DNA from: Oxalobacteraceae bacterium
GTDB lineage: Bacteria > Pseudomonadota > Gammaproteobacteria > Burkholderiales > Burkholderiaceae_D
Reading direction: 5' to 3'
Length of the DNA stretch: 50,038 bases
Assembly: GCA_013284265.1 (NCBI GenBank)
Contig: JABTBR010000053.1
Location: 1 to 50,038, forward strand
This document shows, in pieces, positions 1 to 7,603 of this stretch. The notes beneath the pieces were generated by a model, which saw only the letters and a program-made list of their open reading frames with translations, did not search any database and had not been told where the DNA came from. Numbering within the stretch: position 1 is the stretch's first letter; each line of letters opens with the position of its first letter. The position numbers were made by a program, and so were the translations under genes.

Positions 1-95
1 CGATTGCCGATGCCGTGGCCGCCACACAATTGCAGCTCAGCCGCGCCCAGTGGTTCGAGATCCTGCGCGCGGCGCGCGGCCACGAAGTGGCCTAG
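1..95 (+). CDS. C-terminal end of an aldo/keto reductase-like oxidoreductase (partial)
   Basis: An open reading frame enters from the left edge (codon phase starting at base 3) and stops at TAG 93-95. The visible 30 residues end in QWFEILRAARGHEVA. This ending resembles, from memory, the C-terminus of YdhF-type aldo/keto reductases, which close with a Trp-(Phe/Tyr)-x-Ile-x-x-Ala-x-x-Gly-His segment. Nothing of the catalytic barrel is inside the window, so the function is an inference from a short tail. The gene converges on pssA with 18 bases between the stops. Confidence 0.5.
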   Translation, partial: IADAVAATQLQLSRAQWFEILRAARGHEVA

Positions 96-113
96 GGCTA
101 GCGGCTTGAATTC

Positions 114-893
114 CTAATCGTTGTAGACCAGGGGCGGTGCGATCCCGCGCCAGCCCATGCGCCAGGCCAGGTTCAGGGCGGCGGTGCCGAGAATATAGAC
201 GGCGAAGAACAGCACGAAATACACGGCCTGCAGCCACACCAGCAGGCCGACATTGACCAGCAGCGCCACGATGGCGGCCGCGTTGATCTTCTGCTTGGAG
301 CTGGGGAAGCGCAGCGTCGACACCATCAGGCTGCCCACGACGAACAGCAGCGCCACCAGCAGGCCGCCATGCAGCACCGTGTTGGCCGGATCGGGCCAGG
401 CCACCACCACCGATGCCACGCAGGCGCCGCCGGCGGTGATCGGGATGCCGACGAAATAGCGCGGATCGGTGCGCCCCACGCTCACGTTGAACCGCGCCAG
501 CCGCAGCGCGCCGCAGGCGACGAAGAAGAAACTGGCGATGCCGCCCAGGCGCAGCAAGGTCGGCGCCTGCGCGCCCAGGTGCACGAAACCATAGCAGTAC
601 AGCAGCATGGCCGGCGCGCAGCCGAAGTTCATCATGTCGGCGATCGAGTCGAGCTGCACGCCAAAGTCGGAGCTGGTGCCGGTGGCGCGCGCCACCAGGC
701 CATCGAGCGCATCGAATACGCCGGCCAGCACCAGCAGCACGGCGGCCAGGCGGTAATCATGGGCATCGCCGATGCCGGCGTTATCGACCGAGATGACGAT
801 GCTGCCGAAGCCGCAGGCGATCGACAGCAGGGTGACAAAACTGGGCAAGGCAAACTTGGCGCGCTGCAGGCGCGGATGGCGTGGAGAAGTCAA
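114..893 (-). CDS. pssA: CDP-diacylglycerol--serine O-phosphatidyltransferase
   Basis: Integral inner-membrane enzyme that joins CDP-diacylglycerol and serine to make phosphatidylserine, the precursor of phosphatidylethanolamine. The 259-residue product carries the full CDP-alcohol phosphatidyltransferase signature at about residues 64-86: DGLVAR, then eight residues, then G-x3-D-x3-D. Several hydrophobic segments follow, as expected for the family. LPSF near the N-terminus and PRYFVGIP further on fit the PssA branch rather than PgsA. The only in-frame start upstream of the conserved region is a TTG at 893-891, after an in-frame TAG; no convincing ribosome site precedes it. No gene of the same operon is visible. 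Confidence 0.9.
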   Translation of the reverse strand: MTSPRHPRLQRAKFALPSFVTLLSIACGFGSIVISVDNAGIGDAHDYRLAAVLLVLAGVFDALDGLVARATGTSSDFGVQLDSIADMMNFGCAPAMLLYCYGFVHLGAQAPTLLRLGGIASFFFVACGALRLARFNVSVGRTDPRYFVGIPITAGGACVASVVVAWPDPANTVLHGGLLVALLFVVGSLMVSTLRFPSSKQKINAAAIVALLVNVGLLVWLQAVYFVLFFAVYILGTAALNLAWRMGWRGIAPPLVYND

Positions 894-1105
894 AGTGGCG
901 GCATTCTAGTGGTGGAAGCAGGCATTCCTGCGATGTCGCTTATTTTACCCCGCGACCAGCGCAGTTCTGTAGCGTCCGCTAGCGTGTTCGCTTCAGCAAG
1001 GTCAATGCTGCCAGCAGGAATTGACGTAGAATCGCGCCAAGGCCAGCCGCATCATCCGGCCCGCGTCTTCCATTTAACCTTGTTAAGTCAATTCAGGAGT
1101 ACGAC

Positions 1106-2056
1106 ATGGCAACCCTGCGCCCCTCTTCCCTTTCCCTCGGCGCCCTGGTGCTGGCACTGATGCTGGCGGGGTGCGGCGGCGGCGGCGGTGACGGCAGCGC
1201 CACCGCGACCAACGTGCCCAGCACGCTGCCGCAGGAACCGGGCGCGCCCGTCCTGACGGGCAATACCGCGACCGACGGCCGCGCCTGGATCAATTACCGC
1301 CGCAGCCAGCTCGGCCTGTCGGTGCTCAGCCGCAATGTCAACATCGATGCGGCCGCGCAAAACCATTCCGACTACCAGCGCCTCAACAACACCATTGCCC
1401 ACGATGAAATCCAGGGCAAGTCCGGCTTCACCGGCGTAACACTGGTTCAACGCCTGGGCGCCGCCGGCTATGCGCTGGTGCTGCCCCATGTCACCGGCGA
1501 AGTCATCTCCGCCAACGGCAACAGCTCGGGCTTCGTCCAGGCAGAGGAGCTGATCACGGCGATTTACCACCGCTTCGTCATCTTCGAACCGATGTTCCGG
1601 GAAATCGGCACCGGTGCGGCCACCACCTCCAGCGCGTATACCTATTTCACCGCCGATTTTGCCACCAGCGGCGGCTTTGGCCCCGGACTCGGCGCCACCA
1701 GGCTGGTCGGCTATCCGGTCAACAACCAGGCCAGGGTGCCGACCAACTTCCTGAGCGACAACGAATCGCCCGATCCGGTGCCCAACCAGAACGAAGTGGG
1801 CTACCCGATCAGCGTCCACGCCGACATCGAGTCCAAGCTCACCGTCACCGCCTTCACTGTGCGTCCGCGCAACACCGGCCTGGCGTTGACGGTACGCCTG
1901 CTGAGCAGGGCGTCCGACCCCGCTATGCAGTCGGACTCGGCGGCGGCCATCGTGCCATTGACTGTACTGAGCGGCAATACCGTCTACGACGTCGCCTTCA
2001 GCGGCACGGTGGACCAGGTCCCGGTCACCCTCAACTGGTCGTTTACCACCAAGTAA
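1106..2056 (+). CDS. CAP-domain (SCP/PR1-like) lipoprotein
   Basis: A 316-residue secreted lipoprotein. Residues 1-23 form a signal peptide ending in the lipobox LAGC, followed by a poly-glycine stretch and a Thr/Pro/Ala linker. The CAP domain spans about residues 50-195, beginning at RAWINYRR and including the helix with NHSDYQRL, an AHDE segment and a GTGAATTSS/YTYFTADFA strand. CAP proteins are extracellular or surface proteins of diverse function; no substrate can be named. About 110 further residues contain a beta-rich tail (for example ALTVRLLS and PVTLNWSFTTK) of the kind often found C-terminal to bacterial CAP domains. The stop TAA is followed one base later by the next gene's ATG, so the two are probably cotranscribed. 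Confidence 0.85.
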   Translation: MATLRPSSLSLGALVLALMLAGCGGGGGDGSATATNVPSTLPQEPGAPVLTGNTATDGRAWINYRRSQLGLSVLSRNVNIDAAAQNHSDYQRLNNTIAHDEIQGKSGFTGVTLVQRLGAAGYALVLPHVTGEVISANGNSSGFVQAEELITAIYHRFVIFEPMFREIGTGAATTSSAYTYFTADFATSGGFGPGLGATRLVGYPVNNQARVPTNFLSDNESPDPVPNQNEVGYPISVHADIESKLTVTAFTVRPRNTGLALTVRLLSRASDPAMQSDSAAAIVPLTVLSGNTVYDVAFSGTVDQVPVTLNWSFTTK

Positions 2057-2057
2057 G

Positions 2058-2687
2058 ATGAACAGCCTCCCCGCGGGCGACGCCAGCGCCCTGTGCACGC
2101 TGAACGTGGAAGAGGGCCTGGAACGCCTGATGGGAGACCGCGCCCTGTATCTGCACATCCTGCAGCGTTTTCAGCACGACCACGGCGCGGCCACGGCCAC
2201 GATAGGCCGGGCGCTGGCGGCGGCCGATATGGCCGCGGCGCGCGCGGCGGCCCACACCCTGAAAGGCGCGGCCGGCATGATCGGGGCGCAGGCGGTGTAT
2301 CAGCTGGCCGCGGCGCTGGAAGTGGCGCTGGCGCTGCCGCCCACGGACACGGCGAGCGACTTGACGTCACCCTTGCTGGCGCAGCTGGAGCTGGCCATGC
2401 AGGCGACACTGGCAATGAGCGGCGCACTGAGCGCGCGCCTGCCAGCCCCCGCGCCGCTGCCACTTGCAACGGCGGCGGCGCCGGGCAAGCCGGCGCTGCT
2501 GCGCCATCTGGCGCAATTGCTCAACGATGGGGATGGGGCGGCGATCGATGTGCTGGAGCAGTCGGCCACGACCCTGGCGGGCAGTCTGGGCGTCCCCGCC
2601 TATCAGGCCATTGCGGCGGCCGCGCACGAATTCGATTTTGAGCTGGCGCTGGCGCTGTTGTCCAGCCAGCCCGGCGTGAAGCTCTAG
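2058..2687 (+). CDS. Hpt (histidine phosphotransfer) domain protein
   Basis: A 209-residue cytoplasmic protein. The N-terminal 110 residues are an Hpt four-helix domain: FQHDHGAATATI, then the phosphorylatable histidine in AAAHTLKGAAGMIGA at about residue 70. Hpt domains relay phosphoryl groups between receivers in multistep phosphorelays. The C-terminal 75 residues (LLRHLAQLLNDGDGAAIDV to DFELALALL) match the accessory helical module often placed after receivers and Hpt domains in large hybrid kinases. The protein therefore looks like the detached tail of a hybrid kinase. The start codon is one base after the upstream stop, implying translational coupling to the CAP lipoprotein. Its kinase partner is not identifiable; candidates include the hybrid kinases at 28.9-33 kb and 45.2-48.7 kb. 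Confidence 0.85.
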   Translation: MNSLPAGDASALCTLNVEEGLERLMGDRALYLHILQRFQHDHGAATATIGRALAAADMAAARAAAHTLKGAAGMIGAQAVYQLAAALEVALALPPTDTASDLTSPLLAQLELAMQATLAMSGALSARLPAPAPLPLATAAAPGKPALLRHLAQLLNDGDGAAIDVLEQSATTLAGSLGVPAYQAIAAAAHEFDFELALALLSSQPGVKL

Positions 2688-2708
2688 CGCCGCGCCGGTG
2701 GCGAAGGC

Positions 2709-2909
2709 CTAGCGCGTATATTCTTTTTCCTCGTCGAAGGCGTCGGCACACTCCTTGCCGCAGAAGCGGCGCACATTATCGAGCGGCTTGTCGCAGTACC
2801 AGCACGCGCCCTTGGGCGGCAGCGCCTGGCGCACGCGCGCCGCTTCAGACATGGGTGGCCGCGCAGCGGCGGCGCCGTCATCGGGCAGGCTTTCTTGTGT
2901 CGTTTCCAA
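2709..2909 (-). CDS. Small zinc-ribbon protein
   Basis: A 66-residue protein whose C-terminal half holds two cysteine pairs, CWYC and FCGKEC, spaced as in a treble-clef or zinc-ribbon fold (DUF2116-like). It ends in the acidic stretch DAFDEEKEYTR. Such small proteins probably bind one zinc ion; their cellular role is not known. The start is a TTG at 2909-2907, preceded on the minus strand by GGAAGGGGAAGATC, a good ribosome site; an internal ATG (MSEAARV) is the alternative. It converges on the Hpt gene with 21 bases between stops. Confidence 0.7.
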   Translation of the reverse strand: METTQESLPDDGAAAARPPMSEAARVRQALPPKGACWYCDKPLDNVRRFCGKECADAFDEEKEYTR

Positions 2910-3257
2910 GATCTTCCCCTTCCAGGCAGTGCTTCTAGTCTCGTAGCAAGGTTACTTCAGCGGAATTACGCGGGTCTGCGCTGGATCAATGCTGCTGTGC
3001 TTAGCGCCGATGCCGAAACCACAGTAGAATTTGCTCTAGTGCACCGTCAATGCTGTGAGTTCCGGCAAATAATAGCAGGTTCGCCGCGCGCGAAGCGGGC
3101 GCTGCCCGGCCCGGGAAAAGCGCGGGAAGCCTTGCCACTGCTGGGCTCCTGCCTGACGCCGCAGGGCAAGGGGGGCGCTTAAATATTTTTCAATGGAAAA
3201 TGCGTGTGCGATAGCTGACGAGAAGGAAAGACTTTTTGAAACGGCCCGAACGCCCCC
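2910..3257. other. Gene-free spacer
   Basis: About 350 bases between two minus-strand genes. I see no convincing coding frame, tRNA or intrinsic terminator. A weak inverted pair, CCTTGCC near 3131 and GGCAAGG near 3166, flanks about 27 bases. The promoter of the zinc-ribbon gene cannot lie here, because that gene reads away from this side; the spacer is the 3' side of the GH13-like gene and the 5' side of the zinc-ribbon gene. Confidence 0.3.
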
Positions 3258-4898
3258 TCACGCCAGCGCCAGCACGCAGCCAAAGCCGGCCAGTGCCGGC
3301 GCGCCGCGGTGCACGCCGCTCAGTCCCTGCGCATACAGCACATGGTCGGGCAGCAAGCCTTCCGGCAGCGTCACCGGCTGCGGCGACAGATTGATGACCA
3401 CCAGGATGCGTTCGCTGCCCAGCGCGCGCCAATAGGCCAGCCAGTCGGGCGAATGGGGCGCCACGAACACCACGCTGCCGCGCCGCAGCGCGCCATACTG
3501 GGCACGCATACCCAGCAGATTGCGGTAATGGCCCAGCGTGGGCACATGGGCATCGTGCCAGTCGAGCCGGAAATCGTCGAATAGCGAACGCCAGTCCTGC
3601 CAGCCCGGCTCGTTGAACTCCTGCCCCATCAGCAGATGCGGCACGCCGTCCAGCGTCAGCAGCAGCGTGGCCGCCGCCTGGTGCAGGCCCAGGCCCAGCG
3701 CGCGCCAGGCCCGGCCCTGCTCCTTTTCCTCCAGCCAGCGCAGGCGCAGCGCGCCGCGCGGGAAGGAGTAAGTGGACTCTTCCCAATACTGCGCCACCGC
3801 CGCCGCCGGCAAACGGCCTTGTGCCACCTGGCCGGCCAAGTGGCGAAGAGCGCCGTCATAACTCAGGTCGCAGGCGGCCAGATGATGGTACTCGTCGCAG
3901 GAATGCGAGATCAGCGCCAGCGCCGGCCGCTGCCGCAGCAGCGCGGCGCGCAGCGCCTCCAGGAAGTCGCGCGGCACGATGTCGGCATCGTCGAAACGGA
4001 AGCCGTCCAGATCGAACTCGCGCAGCCAGTGCGCCAGCGCGCCTGTGAGCCAGGCGCGCAGCTCCGCATTGGCAAAATCGAAGCCGGCGAAATAGCTGCG
4101 GTTCGGCACCGCATAACACACCTGGCCTTGCGCATCGCGGGTGAACCAGTGTGGATGCGACTGCGTCAGCACATTGTCCACGCTGGCGCGGTTCAGCGGC
4201 CAGTCCAGCAGCACGCGCATGCCGCGCGCGTGCAGGTCGGCGATCAGCGCGCGCAACTCCTGCGCATCGCCCAGCTGCGGATCGATCGCCATGAAATCGC
4301 GCACCGCATACGGATCGCCCACGCTGCCGCTGCGGCCCTGCACGCCAATCGGCTGCAAGGGCATCAGCCAGACCGTGTTGATGCCCAGCTCGGCCAGGTA
4401 GGGCAGGCGCTCGCGCACACTGGCAAAGCTGCCGCCAAAGGCGCGTACCGACAGCTGATACACCACCGCGTCGGCCAGCCAGTCCGGACTGGCCAGGGTC
4501 GGATAGCGGGCATACAGATCGCTCGGATCGGCCGCGCTGACCTGGCCCTGGCGGATGAACACCGCGCCCGACTCGCTCACCGTCAGCGCCGAATTGTTTT
4601 GCGCATCCTCGGAGATCCAGGGATTGGCCGGATCGACGATCCAGTCGCTCCCGTCGATCACATACTTGTAGTGATGCCGGCCGGGCTCCAGCGCCAGCAC
4701 GCATTCCCAGCAACCCGGGCCGATGCGGGTGAGCGGCAGACTGTCGCCCACCCAGCTGTTGAAGGTGCCGGCGATGGCGACCCGTTCGGCCGCGCCCTCG
4801 TAACGAAAGCGCACACCGTCCGCGCATTGTTGCGGCAGGGTGTCCTGGCAAAGCTGCAGCATCTGGCGCAGTTCACTGCGCGGGCGGGCGGTCATCAT
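3258..4898 (-). CDS. GH13-family (alpha-amylase-like) protein with CBM48 domain, catalytic site degenerate
   Basis: A 546-residue protein. Residues 28-105 form a CBM48/AMPK-type glycogen-binding domain (FNSWVGDSLPL, HHYKYVIDG, DPANPW). The GH13 barrel starts near residue 137 (WLADAVVYQLSVRAFGG). Region II DGFRFD keeps the nucleophile D303. In region III the expected Glu aligns with H332 (LISHSCDEYHHLAACDLSYD). In region IV, RWLEEKEQGR stands where the family has RFLENHDQPR, so the catalytic Asp is E393 and the Asn-His is Glu-Lys. Region I has LNR for the usual PNH. Either activity is lost or strongly changed, leaving a glucan-binding pseudoenzyme, or my alignment is off. The start is the first ATG of a Met-Met pair behind AAGGAG, 13 bases after the GH31 stop; it forms one operon with it. 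No signal peptide is seen. Confidence 0.85.
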   Translation of the reverse strand: MMTARPRSELRQMLQLCQDTLPQQCADGVRFRYEGAAERVAIAGTFNSWVGDSLPLTRIGPGCWECVLALEPGRHHYKYVIDGSDWIVDPANPWISEDAQNNSALTVSESGAVFIRQGQVSAADPSDLYARYPTLASPDWLADAVVYQLSVRAFGGSFASVRERLPYLAELGINTVWLMPLQPIGVQGRSGSVGDPYAVRDFMAIDPQLGDAQELRALIADLHARGMRVLLDWPLNRASVDNVLTQSHPHWFTRDAQGQVCYAVPNRSYFAGFDFANAELRAWLTGALAHWLREFDLDGFRFDDADIVPRDFLEALRAALLRQRPALALISHSCDEYHHLAACDLSYDGALRHLAGQVAQGRLPAAAVAQYWEESTYSFPRGALRLRWLEEKEQGRAWRALGLGLHQAAATLLLTLDGVPHLLMGQEFNEPGWQDWRSLFDDFRLDWHDAHVPTLGHYRNLLGMRAQYGALRRGSVVFVAPHSPDWLAYWRALGSERILVVINLSPQPVTLPEGLLPDHVLYAQGLSGVHRGAPALAGFGCVLALA

Positions 4899-4911
4899 GG
4901 TCGCTACTCCT

Positions 4912-7344
4912 TCATATGGCGTTGGCGGCGCGGGCAAGTTGTACCGTGACCTGGCGGCGCGCCTTGCTGCTGGCGGCCAGCGCCACCGTCAGCTGCTTGC
5001 GCTGCGCGTCCCAGGACGAGGCGACGCTGCGCCCATCGAGTTTCACCGCGGCCGGCTGCGCGGCGACGTTGTGCACGACCAGGCTGTAGCTGCGCGACAG
5101 CAGGCGGGCCTGCTTGCCGCTGCGCGCATCGAGCGCAATGGCCAGGCTGGCGCCGGCGAACTTGCTGCTGAAGGCGGTCAGCTGGTACTCGCCCTTTTCG
5201 TAGGCATCCGGCGTCTTGCCGTCATCGTCGTACAACTGGCCGGTGGCGGCGCTGACCGAAGCGTCGTGGTAGTAGTGCAGATCCAGATGCTTGCCGCTGT
5301 AGTTCTGGGTGCTCTGCATCGGCGGCGCCATCGGCAGGAAGGAACCGGCGCGCACGAACAGCGGCAGATGCTCGGCCTTGAGCGCGATGCTGGCGGTGCT
5401 GCCGCCCGCATGCTTCTCGCCGCTGTAATAGTCGAACCAGGCGCTGCGCGCCGGGAAGTAGATGCTCTTTTCGCGCAGGCCAGGCTGCACCACCGGCGTG
5501 ACCAGGATGGCATCGCCCCACAGATAGCTGTCGGCCTGGGTGCGCACCGCCGCGTTGCCCGGCTCCTCGAACAGCAGTGGACGCATCAAAGGCAGGCCGG
5601 TCTGGTTGTTCTCGAAGGCCAGCGTGTAGTTATACGGCAGCAGCGCATAGCGCAGGCGGATCGCGTCGCGTGCCAGCGACTTGGCCGGCTCGGCGCGGTA
5701 GACCGGCTCGGACGGCACTTCTTCCTGGCCGTGCGGACGGAAGATGGGCTGGAAGGTCCCGTACTGCATCCAGCGCACATACAGCTCGTCGTCCAGATTG
5801 GTGCCGGCGAAGCCGCCCAGGTCCGAGTGCATATAGGCCACGCCCTGCATGCCCATCTGCAGCGCGATCTCGGCCTGCGACTGCAGGCCGCCCCAAGTGC
5901 GGTTGGAATCGCCCGACGAGGGAATCAGGCCGAAGCGCTGCGAGCCCGAATAACCGGCCCGCATCAGCAGGAAGGGGCGCTCCTTGGGCAGCTCGCGGCG
6001 GTAGCCGTCGGCCATCATCCGCGCCCATTCGTGGCCGTAGATATTGTGCACCTGGTCGGCCGTGCCGTTCACATGCAGCAGGCCGGCGGGATGGCCTTCC
6101 GGCTCGCCCAGATCGCAGAAGCAGCCGGCGATACCTTGTTCATGCAGATCCTTGTATTTCTCCCAGAACCAGTCCTTGCCCGGCTTGCTGAAGATGTCGA
6201 GCAGCGCGGTATTGCCGAAGTAGACGTCGTACACGAAGGGTTTGCCCGCCGCATCCTTGGCCAGCACATCACGATCGAGCGCTTCCTTCCAGCGGTTCGA
6301 GGTGGTCATGATGTAGGGCTCGATGCTGACGATGGTCTTGACGCCCTTGGCGGAAAAATCGGCCATCATCTTGCGCGCGTCAGGGAACTTCTCCTTGACG
6401 AATTCCAGGTTGCCGACCCGGCCCTTCATGTCCACGCCATACCAGTAGATGTCGAAGATGATGCCGTCGAGCGGAATCTGGTCCTTGTGGTACTGGTCGA
6501 CCAGGGCGCGCGCCTCTTCCTCCGAGTGGTAGCCGAAGCGGCTGCTGATATTGCCCAGCGCCCAGCGCGGCAGCAGCGGCTGGCGTCCGGTCAGGGCGCT
6601 GTAGCTGCCCACCAGATCGGCCCAGCTGTCGCCGGCGATCACCTGATAGGTCTTGCGCCCCCCCATGGTCTCGAAGGCCAGCACCTTATCGTGCTTGCTG
6701 TCGATGTCCAGGTAGCCGCTCTGCGCATTATCGAAGTGCAGCGCATACAGCTTGGACGAGAGCACCAGCGGCATCGCATACGCCACCAGTTCCGAGCGCT
6801 GCTCGTAGCCGTAGTGGGCCTTGTTGTATAGCTTCAGGCGATTGCCGCGCCGGTCCATGCCGACCGCGCGCGCACCGGCGCCATAGATCGCCTCGCTCGC
6901 ATCGAGTTCGAAGTCGATCGCCTCGCTATCCTTGCCTTCGGCGTCCTTGCCCTTGCTGTAGCCATGCTTTTCGGCCACCAGCTGGCGGCCCTGATAGGCG
7001 TAGCTGATGCGGAAAGGGGAACGCTGGATCGTCACCACCATGCCTCCGGCAGCATATTCGAGCCCCGCCGCACCGGCCTTGAGGGTGGCGCGCGGCGCGT
7101 TCGGTTTCAGCACCACCGCGTGCGATGCGGGGTCGAACTGCTCGCCCTTGGGAATGAAGCTGGTCTCGACGATCTTGCCCGAGTAGGGCGCGATGCGGTA
7201 CAGGCCATCGCTGGTGCGCAGCTCCAGATAGCCGTCGCGCTGGGCGTAATCCTCCAGCGTCCTGACACCGCCCTGCCCCCACGCCGCAGGCGCCAGCAGC
7301 AATAGCGGGACCACCCGCAGACCGAACCGGACGATGCTCTTCAT
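4912..7344 (-). CDS. Secreted GH31 alpha-glucosidase / alpha-transglucosylase
   Basis: An 810-residue exported enzyme; residues 1-23 are a signal peptide (LLLLAPAAWG). A galactose-mutarotase-like N-domain (about 35-240) precedes the GH31 barrel. The nucleophile is D411 in FCDLGEPEGH and the acid/base is D479 in SSGDSNRTWGG. A C-terminal beta module of the DUF5110 type follows (LYDDDGKTPDAYEKGEYQ). The GEPE after the nucleophile, instead of the MNEP of classic alpha-glucosidases, recalls the Cellvibrio Agd31B type, which transfers single alpha-glucosyl units between maltooligosaccharides; that specificity is an inference. First gene of an operon with the GH13-like protein; the maltoporin-like gene lies 1.6 kb away, pointing to alpha-glucan use. 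A 16-base palindrome sits about 80 bases upstream. Confidence 0.9.
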   Translation of the reverse strand: MKSIVRFGLRVVPLLLLAPAAWGQGGVRTLEDYAQRDGYLELRTSDGLYRIAPYSGKIVETSFIPKGEQFDPASHAVVLKPNAPRATLKAGAAGLEYAAGGMVVTIQRSPFRISYAYQGRQLVAEKHGYSKGKDAEGKDSEAIDFELDASEAIYGAGARAVGMDRRGNRLKLYNKAHYGYEQRSELVAYAMPLVLSSKLYALHFDNAQSGYLDIDSKHDKVLAFETMGGRKTYQVIAGDSWADLVGSYSALTGRQPLLPRWALGNISSRFGYHSEEEARALVDQYHKDQIPLDGIIFDIYWYGVDMKGRVGNLEFVKEKFPDARKMMADFSAKGVKTIVSIEPYIMTTSNRWKEALDRDVLAKDAAGKPFVYDVYFGNTALLDIFSKPGKDWFWEKYKDLHEQGIAGCFCDLGEPEGHPAGLLHVNGTADQVHNIYGHEWARMMADGYRRELPKERPFLLMRAGYSGSQRFGLIPSSGDSNRTWGGLQSQAEIALQMGMQGVAYMHSDLGGFAGTNLDDELYVRWMQYGTFQPIFRPHGQEEVPSEPVYRAEPAKSLARDAIRLRYALLPYNYTLAFENNQTGLPLMRPLLFEEPGNAAVRTQADSYLWGDAILVTPVVQPGLREKSIYFPARSAWFDYYSGEKHAGGSTASIALKAEHLPLFVRAGSFLPMAPPMQSTQNYSGKHLDLHYYHDASVSAATGQLYDDDGKTPDAYEKGEYQLTAFSSKFAGASLAIALDARSGKQARLLSRSYSLVVHNVAAQPAAVKLDGRSVASSWDAQRKQLTVALAASSKARRQVTVQLARAANAI

Positions 7345-7422
7345 TCACTTCTCCATGGAAATTATTGGCGGGAAATCAGCTGCCCGGGTCTTCTGTCGTC
7401 GCACTCAGGCAAGGAATGTTAT

Positions 7423-7438
7423 TTGACTACAAAGTCAA
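7423..7438. promoter_or_regulatory. Palindrome TTGACT-ACAA-AGTCAA, possible operator of the GH31 operon
   Basis: A perfect inverted repeat with 6-base arms and a 4-base spacer lies in the AT-richer spacer between the GH31 operon and the hydroxylase gene, about 80 bases before the GH31 start. Its size suits a dimeric repressor such as a LacI-type regulator, but no regulator gene is adjacent and no second copy is seen, so the role is open. Confidence 0.3.
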
Positions 7439-7603
7439 TGTCAATAAGTAAACCATTCCACGTTTACAGAATGAGACATGCGTCAAATTTCATGAATTTA
7501 AAATGTTGTTTTGTTACACTTGCCTCTTTTTCGAGCAATACTATTGAAAAAATGGCCTGACAAGCCAAACAAAATAATCTTAAAAACTTTACTGGGAGCA
7601 ATT

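Noticed and set aside
2895..3182. Plus-strand frame in the spacer before the GH13 gene
   Set aside because: No ribosome site, no family and random-looking composition.
3780..3800. Reading region IV of the GH13 protein at the earlier EESTYSFPR segment
   Set aside because: The later RWLEEKEQGR aligns better with the RFLENHDQPR pattern, so the first placement was dropped; either placement lacks the catalytic Asp.
4840..6831. Long plus-strand open frame antisense to the GH31 and GH13 genes
   Set aside because: It lies opposite genes with intact family motifs and shows no domain of its own; GC-rich third positions open such frames.
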